From NCBI GenBank assembly GCA_013420905.1, contig JAAXNY010000020.1:186001-250000 (forward strand): a DNA stretch of 64,000 bases, read 5' to 3'. The notes under the pieces were generated by a model, which was not told where the DNA came from, made no database searches, and saw only the letters and a list, made by a program, of their open reading frames with translations. The position numbers were made by a program, and so were the translations under genes. This DNA comes from Collybia mongolica. Taxonomy: Eukaryota > Basidiomycota > Agaricomycetes > Agaricales > Clitocybaceae. Shown here piece after piece: positions 42,093 to 55,411 of this stretch (positions within the stretch are counted from its first letter, which is position 1; each line of letters opens with the position of its first letter).

Positions 42093-44415
42093 TCAAACCT
42101 CGTTATAGTGGTTAGGGAGGATCGACATCGGGGCGTACGGACTGGGATAACCGCTATATGTGTTATGCGGTAGCGGTCGGGACATAGGCGTGTTGGGTGT
42201 ATGGATAGAAGTAGCGTAAGCTGGGATGTATGGCGAGTTGACGTAAGGATTGTTGCCATAAGGTGACTGGTGGGCAAGGCTTGCGATCGACACTATTGGC
42301 GAGGGTGTATACTGCATGGTTGCAGGCATGACAGGAGACTGGTAAGGAGGTAGGGGGCCCAAGGCGGTCGTATATGGTTTGAAAGGAATGACGGGGGAGT
42401 TTTCCCACTCTTCTTCTGAGGACGAATCCTCAGCCTTGGCAGTCGCCATTCGCTGCGGAGGTGATCGATAGGTAATGCCATTAGCACGGGCCAGAGGCCC
42501 ATCCCATGTCGATATCCGAGTGGGCGTTGACCTTGCCGAAGTCCTCGAGGACTGTCGTTCAAGCCTATGGTAAATTGCCGGTGTCAAACTTCATCGATGG
42601 TCGGTATAATCAAGACTCACCCATGCCACGTTCGGCTGTTTTTGTCAATTTTATCATCCAAGAGTACGATTAGGAATTCGGATGATCTTTTATCATCGGA
42701 GTCTCTCCTATGTTTGCGGGTGCTATAGATGCTTTCGGTAGACGCACTACTTGTAGAAGAAGCCTTAGAAAATTTTTCGGAGTGTTCGGACCGGGTGCGA
42801 CTTGAACATGGACGTTAAATTTTACTGACGATAGCAATTGGCAAAGGGGCTCACCGGATACTGTCACGGCTTGAAGTAGTAGATTCGGTCCTAGCTGGAA
42901 CCTGTACCGCTGGCGTGGCTATATGTAGATATATCAGGTAAGAAGTTGAGAATTATCGTTATCGCTTACCCATTTCCGTTTCCTCCGTCACTGTGGCCAG
43001 AGGGTTAGTAGTTGGTGCTTTCGTCTCCGTAGTAGGCGATGCTATGGGTTGTGCATCATTAATTTGATGTCCCATAGGTTTAGATATCAGCATACCTGCT
43101 GATGTAGATATCCTGTAGGTCATTAGTAAAAGAAGGTTTAGGGGCGACGAGTAGACGTACATAGAGAGTCTATCCGGGTTTGTAACTCTTAGAGGGACTA
43201 AGGACGCAATTGTTTAGGAAAGAGAGATTGCGATAAAAGGGGATAGGCATACCGCGATTCCCAACAGGGACTCCCCGGATCATGTTAAGAAAAGGGAGTG
43301 ACATGACACTATCAGTTGCAGACCTATCTCAATGTTAATGAGCGAACAGCCGGGAATGAACGAGTACCAACTTACAAAGGTGGGCGAGTGGGTGGGTCAA
43401 CTTTAGCGTCTGAATAGTGTACAATATTCGGTTGGGGCTCATATGGAGGAAGAATATGGCAATACCTGGCGGCGGAATTATGATACTTGGGGGCCTCTCT
43501 TGGATTGGGGTGGGTTCTGGCGCGTCAGATTGCCTTGTTGGGTGCCTTGTGGAACCAGCGACACTACCGACGGAGGGGCCGTAGATACTGTGTCGAAAGT
43601 TAGTTGGGCCGGACAGGGGAAAGGACAACACATACGAAGTTCGTTTGAATTCCTTGTCTATGGACCTGGCCACCCTTCTGAATTCTTTATCCAGTATCTC
43701 TGCCTTGCGATCAGAACCTACAGAAGAAAAATAAGGAGAGTTTTATGTAGATGTAAGGAACGATCTACCCTTCAGTTCGCGCGCGCGCTATGGCACAATT
43801 CATGCGATGAGACTAATACATACAAATGAAATAAGTTTACTCACTGTTTTCCCTCTCCAAGACATATAATAGTCAACCAGTTTCCTTCCCGCATCGTAAA
43901 CAGTGACTGCAAAAACAACAGCTGGTGATACATCCTTGGTGCCATCGGCTGGGCTGTCTTCTCTCGAATCCGCCCCGTACGCAGTTCCTCTGCGTCCGCG
44001 TGAGCCAAGAATGCTAAGGAAGCAAAGGGGATACTTACTTTAGAAACATTTTGTAGAAACCGATAGCTTCTGGGCCTGTAACGATCTTGAACTTCCTGCT
44101 CTTTTCTTCGAGCAAGTCAAATGTGCCACTCTTGGCAACTTCTTCCAGGAATTCTGGGCCACATCGCGAACGACGAGTCTTGTCACCGACGATGACCTTC
44201 AAAGTATCTGCAGGGAGCTCAGGTAGTTGTGGGGAGTGAGGTGATGATCTGGGGGTCCGTGGTGACTCCCGTTTGCTGTCGGATGTCTTCAAAGGTGGGA
44301 CAGAAACGGGCTTCTCTCGCCCACTGGAGCTTGGGAAATATGAACTGAAAGCTGCATCAAGCTTGATGGATTTTTTTGACTTTGAGGACGTGTGCGATGG
44401 TGTAACAGAGGGCAT
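42093..44415 (-). CDS. Uncharacterised fungal protein, Ser/Pro-rich with short conserved N-terminal region
   Basis: Reads from ATG 44415 to the stop at 42093, in several exons. Exon 1 (Ser-rich, then a conserved-looking block with DTLKVIVGDKTRRSRCGPEF and GPEAIGFYKMFLK) joins, through a 49-nt intron, to GTAYGADSREDSPADGTKDV and AVVFAVTVYDAGRKLVDYYM. A charged helix (AEILDKEFRRVARSIDKEFK) follows. The last exon (from about 42.58 kb) is Pro- and Ser-rich with an acidic SSSEEEW stretch and Tyr/Pro repeats (SPYGNNPYVNSPYIPAYA). There is no signal peptide or membrane segment. I do not recognise the family. Junctions between about 42.6 and 43.3 kb are unresolved. Confidence 0.62.
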
Positions 44416-44858
44416 AAGGACGGTCGTGACGGTTGTGCAGAATTAGGCCGTCTTAGTAAATATAACGAGGGGCCTGAGAGGGGAGGGAAACGAATTGGGT
44501 ATCCAGCCAAATCGATGGAGTGCCTCGCGCAATCCGCAAGGCAGGGTGAAAGGGTGGCGAAAGGGTGAATGAACGGTACGGGAGTTGTGGGGAAATCGAT
44601 TCGCGCCACAGGTGAGTTGTGAAGCTTTTTGATGTCACCATTCCATCAACTAAATTGGGTTATCGGCGCCCATTGTCACCGATTGATTGTGTGTCAAGGA
44701 GCACGTATCACGATGCTCACTCAAAGGGATTATGATGGGACCTTGGAGATCATAGCTATAGGTAACCAATAAATCAAACACGATATTTAACTCGGCGAAA
44801 GGGATGGCTAGGTATTTTTACTTGAGGACATAATGTGCCAGTGTACAGTTTTAGCCCG

Positions 44859-46267
44859 TTATGATATGGTCATCAAAACGACTTTGGGGGTATCAACCGG
44901 GTCATCGCAACCAGAGTGAGGTGGATGGGCCTTTGGGGCCCAATCTGGTTTACGAAATCCAACGTGTATTGTAAAAGCTTGGGTATCCTGGATATGTGAA
45001 GGTATGTACTGGACTCTGTTGAGCCCGAAAATGCTGTCCCCAATAAAAGTGGTATATTGCAGCTGCATATACTCATACCTAGGCGATGATCGTCAGTTAC
45101 AGTTTGCCAGTTGCCAACAATATGCAGCCACAAACCAAGCTCAACTCCAGGGTCCAGACACGCCGTGCCCAAAGTTTCACAGTTTTTGCAGGTTCGTCAG
45201 CTGTTGTCGGCAGCTCCACATCAATCCCATCCCACCAACATTTACGCTACAGATAAATCAGTACAGCACCAAGATGAACAAACAGTGATGAACATACCGC
45301 AGGTTTTCTCCAGAACAGAAGAAGTTTCTGGGCGGTGGCCATTTGAGGATAATCAACTTCCACGGGTTTCTCTCCATTGGGGTGGTGGATGATACCGGTT
45401 TTGAGAAGTACAAGAGCTATCGAGGAAATACAACACCGCGACGGCTCCAAAGCACGGAAACCCCATTCATCTTCACGGTTAAACCCACTATTAACAATTA
45501 ACTTCAAGTGGTGTTCAAGAAAGAAGGGGTCGTTAAATACCTCATGCACAGCATATCAATGAGATGTTGCTCAGCGACATTGTTTTCCTTGTTGACATTA
45601 CGCTGGAGCGCGGTAAAGATATTCCGCTTTTCGATAAGGTAGTCTCCAGATCTCCGTTTAATATCAATTAGTGGTTCGTTCGCCAAACCGTTCTGGTCGG
45701 TAGCAGCGGTGCCGTCTTTAGGTGGTATCGAAAAGTATTCAAGTTCTTCACGAAGAACAATAATCGCTTGTTTGGAAAGCAGAGGATTTTGAGAGGCAGC
45801 TGGGCCAAAATCTGGAGACGTCGATCCGTCTAGCAAATGTTGCTGAGCACTAAAAAGGCCCGCTGTTGTCGCCGTGCCATAGAACGTTTCTGACGCATTT
45901 CTGAAGAAGGCAAGGACGTATTGGAAACATTCTGGGTCGAACTACATGGAAGAGCCTTAGATGCCATTTGACGGTTGGTATGGTCCCGTATGCTTACATC
46001 GACACCATATACTTCTTCATCCTCCTCTCCATCTCCTCCATCTGAGAGTGCGACACTTTGACGGCTAAGGACAAGTCCATTAGGAAACAAACATAGAAGA
46101 ACTGATTCTGGCAAGTTCATGATTGTCTCTCGGTCTACCTCAAAGCGCTTGCCACGGAGGTCGAGAAACAACCTCGTCAGGAGCTGTGGCTGCAAATTTG
46201 TGTGAGCGGGGACCGCATGCTGGGAGACCTGAGTTATTGGCGACGAAGAGAGGGATGCCGCCGCCAT
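44859..46267 (-). CDS. Whi2-like BTB/POZ-fold protein
   Basis: Start is ATG 46267. The N-terminal domain matches the Whi2/KCTD-type BTB fold: LTRLFLDLRGKRFEVDRETI followed by MNLPESVLLCLFPNGLVLS, then after an intron FDPECFQYVLAFFRNASETF. The later part includes NREDEWGFRALEPSRCCISS and, after another intron, RKCWWDGIDVELP with VKLWARRVWTLELSL. In yeast Whi2 acts with Psr1 phosphatases to tune TORC1 and stress signalling; the same role here is inferred. The C-terminus is ambiguous. The open frame can stop at 45097 shortly after WTLELSL, or a further intron can join to an exon ending at 44859 (LQYTTFIGDSIFGLNRVQ...). I give the wider span. Confidence 0.82.
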
Positions 46268-46646
46268 GACTGAGATGAACAAGAGGGCGAGGTGGTTGTT
46301 GCAGCACTTGGCAGCTTGGAACGTGCCGCCAATTAGTCAACCAAACACACCATCATAAAGAGTGCGCCATTTTCTGTTCCCGAAAATCCTTTAATTGCAA
46401 ATTGCATTGCGACGTGCATTACATAGAATACGGGACTAATATAATAGTGGAGTGGAAGGAAGGCGTCAGGTATCATAAGATGCAATGATGAATAGTCCAT
46501 CGTCGAAAAGCAAAGGCCACATAAACATCCGGATAGAATCCATGGCTCTTCGTGAACCAGAAAAAGTGTCCTGCAATGTCAACAAGAAAGGAAGGCACGA
46601 TCATAGCGAACATGTCCATCTGTACAATATATATATTTGCACGAAT
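46268..46646. other. Whi2-like promoter region and chitin synthase 3' flank
   Basis: About 380 bp between the Whi2-like start and the chitin synthase stop, both on the minus strand. Nothing further is supported. Confidence 0.35.
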
Positions 46647-49600
46647 TTACTGGGCACCACCACCGTGGTTTGATTGAGGGGGCGCCGCACCAGGGGGTAG
46701 GCTATACACCGCCGAGTTCCGCGAGTATCTATTCTGGGGTGGCACCTGTGACGTGGGACGTCTCCCAGATGGCCTGGAAACTCGTCGAACACCATCAGGT
46801 CCAGGTACGGGACCGCTGTCGGTCAAACGCACGCCACGTGCTGCCGCACGGTTGGTGTGATTGTCTTCAGAGTAATCAGGGGTATACGGTTGTTCATCAT
46901 ACGAAATGGGCGATGCAACCGAATGTCGGAATGGATTGTCAGGAGAGGGCTGAGGACTGGGTATTCTTCGCGTATTTACAGGTGGGAGCCTTGGGGCTGG
47001 GGATTCGTAAGTCGTGGGAGACATGAGTCTATGGCTTCCGTTTGATTCATACGAGTCTTGGTCTAAGGAATGTGGGCTCGGAATAAGGCGTTGATTCGAA
47101 CCAGAGCCTGAGTCTGAAAGGTAATTGTCTTCACTGGTGCGCGACATGCCGACAGTGGATGTAGAAGACATCATGGGTCTGTTGACAGCAAGTGGGGCAG
47201 GGAGCATGAGTAATGCATTGCTATCGTGACGGGGACGCTGTGTATTGAGGTTGCCTGTGTCGACTGTATTGGCGTCGAAGGGGCCAGGTGGCGTATGATG
47301 TGTCGTATCTGAATTCGATGCCATGGAATAGCGGTTACTATCCGTTCTGTAATAGATAACTTTAGAATTTGCCATAGCAGCCATCACGGCAGACATACCT
47401 TTTCTCATAATACTGAGAATCTCTAGACTGAGTTCCACTCTTCCACCTCCTATCTCTCTCAAACTCAGCCCACCGTTTCATGATAATATGTGTAGAATCA
47501 AATTCTCCATCCTTGTCTCCGGTCTCTACCTCATCCTTCCCGTCAATCTTCCGTGTTTGACCCCACGAGAAATCGTCAAAGTGCCAGAAAGCATACGCAG
47601 GGAGGATACCATTCCATATGGGCAGGGAAAGGAGATACACCAACATCCACCCTATGTACGCAATCTTCCGAGACGTGACGACAATAAGCAACCCGGGAAG
47701 ACCGAGGACGAAAGCCAGTAGGACGAGGGGAATCGTGGTATCCGCACCTCCGGGAATGATAGACGCGATTATGAGATAGAGTGTGAATGCTATAGCGGCC
47801 GGGAGAACGAGCGTTCCCGCCAACTCCATTCCAACAACGAACTGCATAGAGAAACAGAAAGTGCCGCACAGGTCACGGACGAGCACCAGCTCAGCCAGGT
47901 TGTGAATGGTCGAGTTGATCCAGCGACGGCGCTGTGAGAGGAGTATGCTGAATGTGTCAGGGACAATAGTTTTGCAGACCGCCTGTGGGCAGAACATGTT
48001 CTTTCTTTTTGGGAACGTCTTCAGCAGCAGGGTAGTAAGATACCGATCTTCACCAAGGAGAAGGAGATTCTTCTTGTGTAATGTGTCGACCACGTTCTCC
48101 GAGTAGTGCTCGACAATATCAGGATTGGCGAGGATAGGGACCCAGTAACCCGAATCACCTTTAGGGGCCTTGATCCTGTACATGCTAAAACAACCGGGCA
48201 AACACGTCACACCGCCGAACATCGACTCGAAGGCCTTTGTCATATGATGAGAGATGTAGTACTCAAACACTGAATGGACATTCCAGAAATCAGAAACCGA
48301 TGGCATGACATCATGAAATACATACCCTGCATCATGGTAACGAACGTCTCAGCTTTATTCGCAATCTTCGTCTCGCCACAAAGGCCCATAATCTCCTCAT
48401 CATGCACCATGCAGCTAACCATTCGAGTCAACGAATCCGGGAAAACCTTCGTATCCGCATCCACACAAAGTACGAGTTCGTAGCGATCCGGACTAACGCC
48501 CGTAACGCGCCACAGGGAATTGAAAAACTCGTATTCAAACGTCGTCATCCTCTCATCAAACATGACCTTTTGCAAGAATCCCATCAACACGATCTGACTG
48601 TCGCGCTTGCCACGATTGCCCGGTTTCGGATCGTTCGCCTCGAGGGGGTTACCGCACTTCGCTACAAGCACCATGGGCACGCGTTGCTGCTTCGAGCGTT
48701 CCGTTGTGGCATCGTCGTAGTCGTAGAACCCAGCGTAAACCTTAGCCATGTTGTGCCGTTTATGTCCGTCAGCGATGGCCACATACGAGTGGGGCTCGAC
48801 ATCCTGAGGTGCGATCACAAACTCTTTCATCATATTCAAACAAATCTCTGGCGTTGTCAGATCATTACCCGCGCCTTTCACCATGCCGTCTGCGATGACC
48901 AGAATGAGCTTATGGCTGTTAGGATAGTCGGTGGTTGCGAGGGAGTCGAGCGTTGTTCGCAGGCCTTCGACTGATTCCGAGTACGCGGTGACGAGACAGA
49001 TGGTATGTGCCAGAGGGAAATTGAACGGCTCATAATCCTGGGGAGGTTGTGGCACGACGCCATGGAGCGGGAAAGGGCATGGATTCTCCACAAATGCGCC
49101 ACGCGACGATCCGTCGCCAAGGGACATAGTACTTCTAGACTGCCTGTAACCCGGGGAATCTGGTGGTGTTCCCTTTGTGCCCGTCTTCACTGAACTGGAA
49201 TACATTGTTGACCTTTTCCAATTGGACGAGTCCAGCACACCGTACGCTGTTGTGGGTCTCTGCGATCCTTTCAAAATATTGTCTGACGGCGTGAAACGTG
49301 AGTGGCTGGGAAGGAACGTTTTCCTGTTGCCCTTCCCAGGCCTCAAGCCGTTCTTGCCGACATTGGGACGGTACTCGCTTGGCGCGGGGCGGTAGATGTC
49401 GTTTGACCAATTCTCGATCTCCGCGGAGCGCTGCATTCGCTGTTCGTATGTCTCGCGGGGGAAGTTGCCAAGTTTCCAGGAGAAGAACCATTGGAACATG
49501 ACAGCCATGATGAATCGAATGCCGACAACACCGATAATAAAAACAAGGGAAAGGTAAAGAACGACTTCGGAAGCAACGCAACCGATACTTTTGGTGTCAA

Positions 49601-51243
49601 TGAATCCGATGCTGACGAGATCCTGGAGACAGTGGCCGATATGTTGCTGGTTGGTCCGGACAAGATGCATGGTCATGTCCTTTCCGTTATATGTGCCATT
49701 GGCGTTCTTCATGTCATCGAAAACAGCGGGATAATTAACCTGCGCTCTGCTTAGCCATTGCAGAAGGTTGAGGTCCAGAACAGATCTAAAAATAGAACAA
49801 CGCTTTGTAAGTTAGGTCCGCATCGTGAGAGACATTACGCACGACTCGAAAACAGCAAGGTTGCGCTTGGGATTGTAAACATCATCCCAGGTGTAATAAA
49901 CCTGGCCTTGTGGTTTCAATGCGCTGAACTGCGTCTTCGCGGTGGATGAAGTATGACAATTCGTATTTTGTTCATAATTAGTGATATTGGGGCCCTTGGT
50001 GCCGTATTGGTCGAAAACGTTGCAGGGGAAGTACCAGTCCAGTTGGGTTCCGGAACCTGAGATACTGGAGCTCGAGGCTTTTGTGATAACTCCAAGACAC
50101 TGTTGGTTAACTTTCTGGAACAGGAATGACGCATCGTTTCCCGCAAGACCCCATGACCCATCAAGAACGGGATTAGAATCTCCGTTGAACATAGTGTTTG
50201 TTCTTGGATGCTTGAACTTTGAGAAATCATAGTCGTAACCATGGATGACGACGGAGCTGTTCCCGATAAAATCATCTCCGATAGCCCCGCCATGGAATCG
50301 ATTAGGGGGTTTTCCACATACACTCTCTGTAAACCCGAATGTAAGAAACCCAACACCAGCCATTAGTACGAGTATGAGGGAAAGGAGTCCCATTTTTTCT
50401 CGCCATGCTCGCTGTTGTTCCGGGCTGCGAATACCTGCTCATCCCGATTAGATATAATCATGACCGATGTACTCATCAGTACGCACCGCATGTGTTCATC
50501 ACGAACGGAGGCACACAAGCAGTTATAATCCAGCAGTACATCATCCAGGGTCCACTCGGGCCAGGTCCAGTATAACAACCCCTCTTCTTCTTAATTTCGG
50601 GCGGCTGGTTCGGCGCAGGTGTCAACGTTGATTGTGGGCGTTTGCGTCGAAGCGTGGCTCCACGCTTGAACAGGGCCAGCCCAGACTCATGAACATCCTC
50701 TTCTCGGGCCAAAAGAGACCTCCCCCGCCTCAGTTGCGGATAGTTGCCGGTTGCTGCGAGGGTGGAATATAGACTTTAATTATGTAGACAGACTGGATAA
50801 TACGTACTTGAAGCCATGACTCCAACCCGACCAGGCCCTTCCTCTTCCAACTGAGCAACGTGACTTCGATAATGCCACTGTCGATGTCCAGGCTCGATTT
50901 TTTCACGGTCGGGTTTGACTAAACTCTTCTTACGCCCCACCCTCGCCGGATCGTAGTGCTCTGCACCCTCAGCGTCTGTATCTGGCGATAGGTGTGGCTG
51001 GTAGGCTGATAGCATGGTGCGTTGGCGCTGAGTATCGAGTGGTCCATGACGGTCACCACGCTCCACATTCTGAAAGGATACATTGCCTCTACTGCCCTCA
51101 TTGGGAAGAAATGGGGTCGGTCGAGCAGGAAGTACTTTTTGATTTGGGTGCTGATCTGGGTACGTCGGTGCAGGTGATCTGGACTGTTGTTGCTGGCCAG
51201 GGCGAGCAGAGCGAGGTGGGCGTTTGTCGCCCCGATAATCCAT
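46647..51243 (-). CDS. Chitin synthase, class IV (Chs3) type
   Basis: Reads from ATG 51243 to the stop at 46647-46649 in about seven exons. The disordered N-terminus ends in [20 protein letters not shown], then membrane segments ([20 protein letters not shown] and [20 protein letters not shown]) flank a luminal or extracellular region, followed by another membrane helix pair near 49.6 kb. The catalytic domain has [20 protein letters not shown] (DAD), [32 protein letters not shown] and the product-channel motif QRRRWINST. Several C-terminal helices follow, then a long Ser/Pro-rich tail of about 250 residues. The enzyme polymerises UDP-GlcNAc into chitin at the plasma membrane. No myosin motor is present, which separates it from classes V and VII. 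The class call rests on motif layout only. Confidence 0.93.
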
Positions 51244-53080
51244 TTGGAAAAGATTGTATCAGATACGCTGCTCAGAGATTGTAGTGCAGCCAAGGGGTAG
51301 GTTGTTGTGGTGAGAAAAGAGGGGATGCGAGCAACGATGCACGCGGGAAGGGATGGGGGAGCTCGCTGTCTCGCTTACTGTTGTAGTGGAAAACGAGGTG
51401 GTTCAAGCTGGTTTCAACATCCGTTCAAGTTACCGGCCGCGAACAGTCCGTTTTCGGCTTCTCGAGCCTCCGCCAAGCTCGGTTCTTTTTTTGGCTTTTC
51501 TTATATTGTCAATCACTGTGTTGACCGCTGGATTCTGCCTCAACGAGTCCTCCTGTTCACCAGGTGCCAACAACCATTAAATATTAATCAGCCATGGTTA
51601 CCCATCACCTGAACACCATCATCATCATCATCATGAGATCATATATCGCCAAACTCCATGTGCACATATTTGTTTTTGCGAGCAATAATTACACCGCGCA
51701 AGGCACTTATGGCCAAGACCGACCTCGACATAAACAAAAAATCTCCTTCAGTGTTTCTGGAACAAGTAATCGCAGTGATTCCTACTATAAGCCTATTGAG
51801 CCTCAAATCAAAGAAGAAAGCGGTTGACGTCCACAGTTCCGACATTGACGCGGCGAGACGTCGAGACCTTCCAAACCGCCACGCGCTCAGTCAAATGATT
51901 CGGACCAGATGTCCCGCTGCAAGTCCACGACAAAACCTCAAAGCCCAAAGATGGGCGACCACGGCCACGGCATGTCAGACCTCGGATGTTAGACGCCTTT
52001 CACGCTCTTCCAATATTTTTCATCATAGGGCTTGCTCCATTCTCTACTTTCTTTGCCAAGAGGAGTCATTCTACAACCACGACCCAACGAAGCGCCTCTC
52101 GTCATCTGGCACCCTCCCGATTGCAGGCGCCCTTGTAGCTATATTTACCAGTTCTCGGATCTCTCCCTGGTGTCAGCTGTTCGTGATATATAAAGACCAA
52201 GGTGGAACCGCGCTGGAAACGTACTCCCTGGCGCCTACACATGGGTAACATCTCCCTGGCCACGTTTCTGTCCACAGCGGATAATAATCACCGAAATGAC
52301 TATCTTCACTGACATAGAATATTGTTTGCAAACTTGAGTAGGGGCGGTGTGTTGGCTCATGTTGGCTGCGGAGACCACGATGGTTTGATAACCAATTAAC
52401 TGCGGAGACCTACACGGTGTTTCAAATCCTGGCTTGTGGTAAGTACGAGATTATGGCGAGATATGTCATGAACACCATATTTCATCAGAAATCACAAAAA
52501 AGAAACTGGCGACGTTGGCCTTCTCGTCTTCGGCTCATGCCACATATGCACTGATGGCCCTTTGTGGACGTAAAGATCTACAAGATTTGACAAGGCGACA
52601 TGAGGAGAGACTACCCTAATAGAAGTAACAGTATGTATTGATAGGTCGTGATTTCCGCCGGTGCCCTCTTGAACAATTTAGGGCAGAAATATGTATGTTT
52701 CAAATGCTCCCATATTTCAAAGTGTCAGGACGCAAATGCTCAGTCATGAGGTTCGTTGCACCTGCCATGTCCCCGAGGGTCAAGTCTCACAGTGTCAGCG
52801 CATAAAATTCTGGTACATCCCGGAGCTAGGGTACGTCAAGGGTGACAGCGAAGACGGCGACGATGTACAGTCCCACCGAAAATGATCTGGCGTGAAGAGC
52901 TTGCCATAAAACAGGATTTTCTGATCAGAGAACACATCGACTTCGGACAATTTGTATTCCATCGTCAGTTCGAAAAGGGGTCGGAAGAGTAATTTGCACA
53001 GACGACTGAGGGTCCAGACATCTAGAAATTTGTTCCTTTCCCTGCCCAACACAACTTCCGGAGCCGCAGATGACGGTAAA
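51244..53080. other. 1.8 kb gene-poor region upstream of chitin synthase
   Basis: The first part should carry the chitin synthase promoter. A 196-codon open frame at 51658-52248 (+) has no motif and unremarkable composition. An 11-bp direct repeat (ctgcggagacc) occurs twice at about 52367 and 52400. There is no evidence for an intact transposon. Confidence 0.45.
51617..51634. repeat. CAT trinucleotide microsatellite, six units
   Basis: Six tandem CAT units in non-coding DNA about 375 bp upstream of the chitin synthase start codon. Short and probably neutral. Confidence 0.8.
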
Positions 53081-53638
53081 TTAATAGTAAAAGACAAATT
53101 GAAATAACATGAAACTAAGTGCAGAGATGCAGAGATCTGACTGGTGTTTTTGTGCGCAGAGCATACCGACACGGAAGTCGGCGACTCTGAAGTTATAGCT
53201 GGAAATGCACCAAGCGCGAGGGACGATAACCATTGCGAGACAAGCAGCGATACCAATTTTTTTTTTAGAAGGGGCATGCGTGGTTGAGCAAGGGGGCAGA
53301 TTTGCCTGACTCAGGTGTCGATGGCCTCGGTTCTCTGGTGAACATTCATCTAGATTATCATCACGTTGTGTGGTTTTACGTCTGGAGAATAGCGACCATT
53401 CAATGGAACGGAGCCCCCACGCGTACCGGTGCAATCGCGTTAGAAGGGAACCCTCGAAATCATGCCACAATGTACGTTGCTCGGATCTCTTGAGGTGGTA
53501 AGCAGGAAGACTTAGACCTGAGATGTTGAAGTCTGGATAGGCGCTGCCAGGGTCGAAATTTTGGAGAAGGGGCGGCGAGGAAAGCGGCGGCACTGATAGA
53601 TCAGTCGAGAACGCCCACGATTCATTTTGGGAAGCCAT
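53081..53638 (-). CDS. Possible hypothetical protein
   Basis: An uninterrupted frame from ATG 53638 to the stop at 53081-53083 encodes 185 residues. The first 70 residues look plausible as protein (MASQNESWAFSTDLSVPPLS, then FNISGLSLPAYHLKRSE). The second half has a hydrophobic, Cys-rich stretch and ends FMLFQFVFYY, which may be intron or 3' sequence read through. I found no domain. A second minus-strand frame at 52795-52970 (MEYKLSEVDVFSDQKILFYG) could be a following exon. It could equally be a degraded gene. Low confidence. Confidence 0.3.
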   Translation of the reverse strand: MASQNESWAFSTDLSVPPLSSPPLLQNFDPGSAYPDFNISGLSLPAYHLKRSEQRTLWHDFEGSLLTRLHRYAWGLRSIEWSLFSRRKTTQRDDNLDECSPENRGHRHLSQANLPPCSTTHAPSKKKIGIAACLAMVIVPRAWCISSYNFRVADFRVGMLCAQKHQSDLCISALSFMLFQFVFYY

Positions 53639-55411
53639 CACACAAAAAGTGAGGCGCAAATACCCTGCCAATAGGCGAAAGAGAATACGCGGATTTGGCG
53701 TGAATGCAGACGCTGGGCGATGGCGAGCCGACGACGGTTTCAAGTTTGCCTGTCTTCAAGATCAAGGCTAGGGTAAAAGAATTCCTCTTAGGAGGCTCGA
53801 GGAGTGTCTCGTTATCTTGTGAAATTCCGAGTGGACATTTATTGGTTGAACCTCCAGCTATTATATACACGCCTGGAATACCCTGAAGGATGAGAGCTGG
53901 GACTCATGCCTACATACATACCTCTGGTCAGCAAATGCCACGTGCCTTCTGAATCCGCAGTGGACTCGGAGAAGATTGTCCGAATTGGTTGTCCTCCGTG
54001 ACATAAAATGCCGTGCTTGGGACTTAAACAGGGCTGCGGAGATGATCGATATATGGACCCACACGCCATGAGCCTGCTGCGGGAAAGAAAGTGGCCTTAC
54101 AAGTTCGCATTATGACGGTTAACAGAACTAGCAGAACACCACACCGGACATGTGTGTACTTTTACCCATAGATAACAAAGTCTACGGAACTTCGTCTTGT
54201 GCGACTCACGTAGAAGGTCGATAAACTCTAGATCGACTCCCCTGTATGCAAATCCATTAGATGGTCGATTTGAACTCCTAGGATGCAAAAGGGGTACCAC
54301 TTTATTTGGTTGACGTGCCACGTGGAATCAATGTGTAGCGCAGAATATAAATCCCCCTTTACAGTGAACTGGAGAGAAAAGGCGTCGTTTGACTAGCCCA
54401 GAGCGTTGTGCCCGTCGTAGGCCACGGATTTTTTAAAGAAAAAGTTGCCATTCACGGCATATCTCAGGAGATTTCAATTAATCAAACAAGGGGAAGGATT
54501 ACCAGCCGGCGGACAGGTGAAATGTTGTCGAAAGCATCAACCCCTGAGGCCTGGGTGCCTTGATCTTTGTGGCAAAATTTGGACAAATGCAGTCTGGACT
54601 TCCAGAGCTCAGAATAAGCACGGTGACACCTTGACGCCGTCCTTCGGCAGAACTTGAGGCGAGGGCATGGATCAATAGGTACGGTGATGTGATACTGAAG
54701 TCAACTCATGTCGAAGGGAGTCGTGGGGCTTTTGAATTCGAGATCAGACGTCGCGTATATGTTGTTCCCACTGAGTCGACATGATCTCGGACAAAAGAGG
54801 TGCAGGTTCATCGATGAGTCGAACCAAAGTCTGAAGCAGCGATGATGGCGTCAGCTTCACAACACGGAGTTGATGATTTGCTCAACCATTTCGGAAGCTC
54901 CACAGATGGGTTTAGACGGAAGGAATGAGATCATAATCCTGAGAAGCCGGCAACAGTGATGACAGCTGACCAGTTTCGCAACCAAACCCAGCTGGGAAAC
55001 ACACCCAACAGGCTTATTTTATAGAGGTCATTGGGCATAGAGACCCGCGGTGGCCCCCGTTAACGTGGGTCGTGAATTCGCCTTCGTCAAGCCGTTTCTG
55101 GTGAGTCGCAGTCATGAAGCAACATGCATGGGCTTGGCACAAGCACGTTGTAAATTAACACGTGTACACAGAACTAAACAACAGCGCCAAGAAGGGTCGC
55201 AAGTCAAACCTTGTCAAACTTTTTGTCTTGTATTCGTTGCCTACGACGACCAGCACGACGGCCACAACGGTATTGAGGGTTGTTGTTATAGAGGTGGGTT
55301 ATAGTCCATAGTAATTTTGTTTCTGGGTTTAATATCTTTCCTTTCCTCCGCAGGAGCCCCGCTTAACGATCGTTCATCACCTCTGATTTGACCTGGACAC
55401 TATATCCCCCA
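53639..55411. other. 1.8 kb gene-poor region
   Basis: It contains only short frames without motifs, on both strands. The last few hundred bases should hold the promoter and leader of the large plus-strand gene starting at 55412. No repeats with clear ends are visible. Confidence 0.45.

Noticed and set aside
47086..47108. T-loop-like sequence gattcgaacc on the minus strand
   Set aside because: It lies inside the coding C-terminal tail of chitin synthase, in frame, with no cloverleaf around it.
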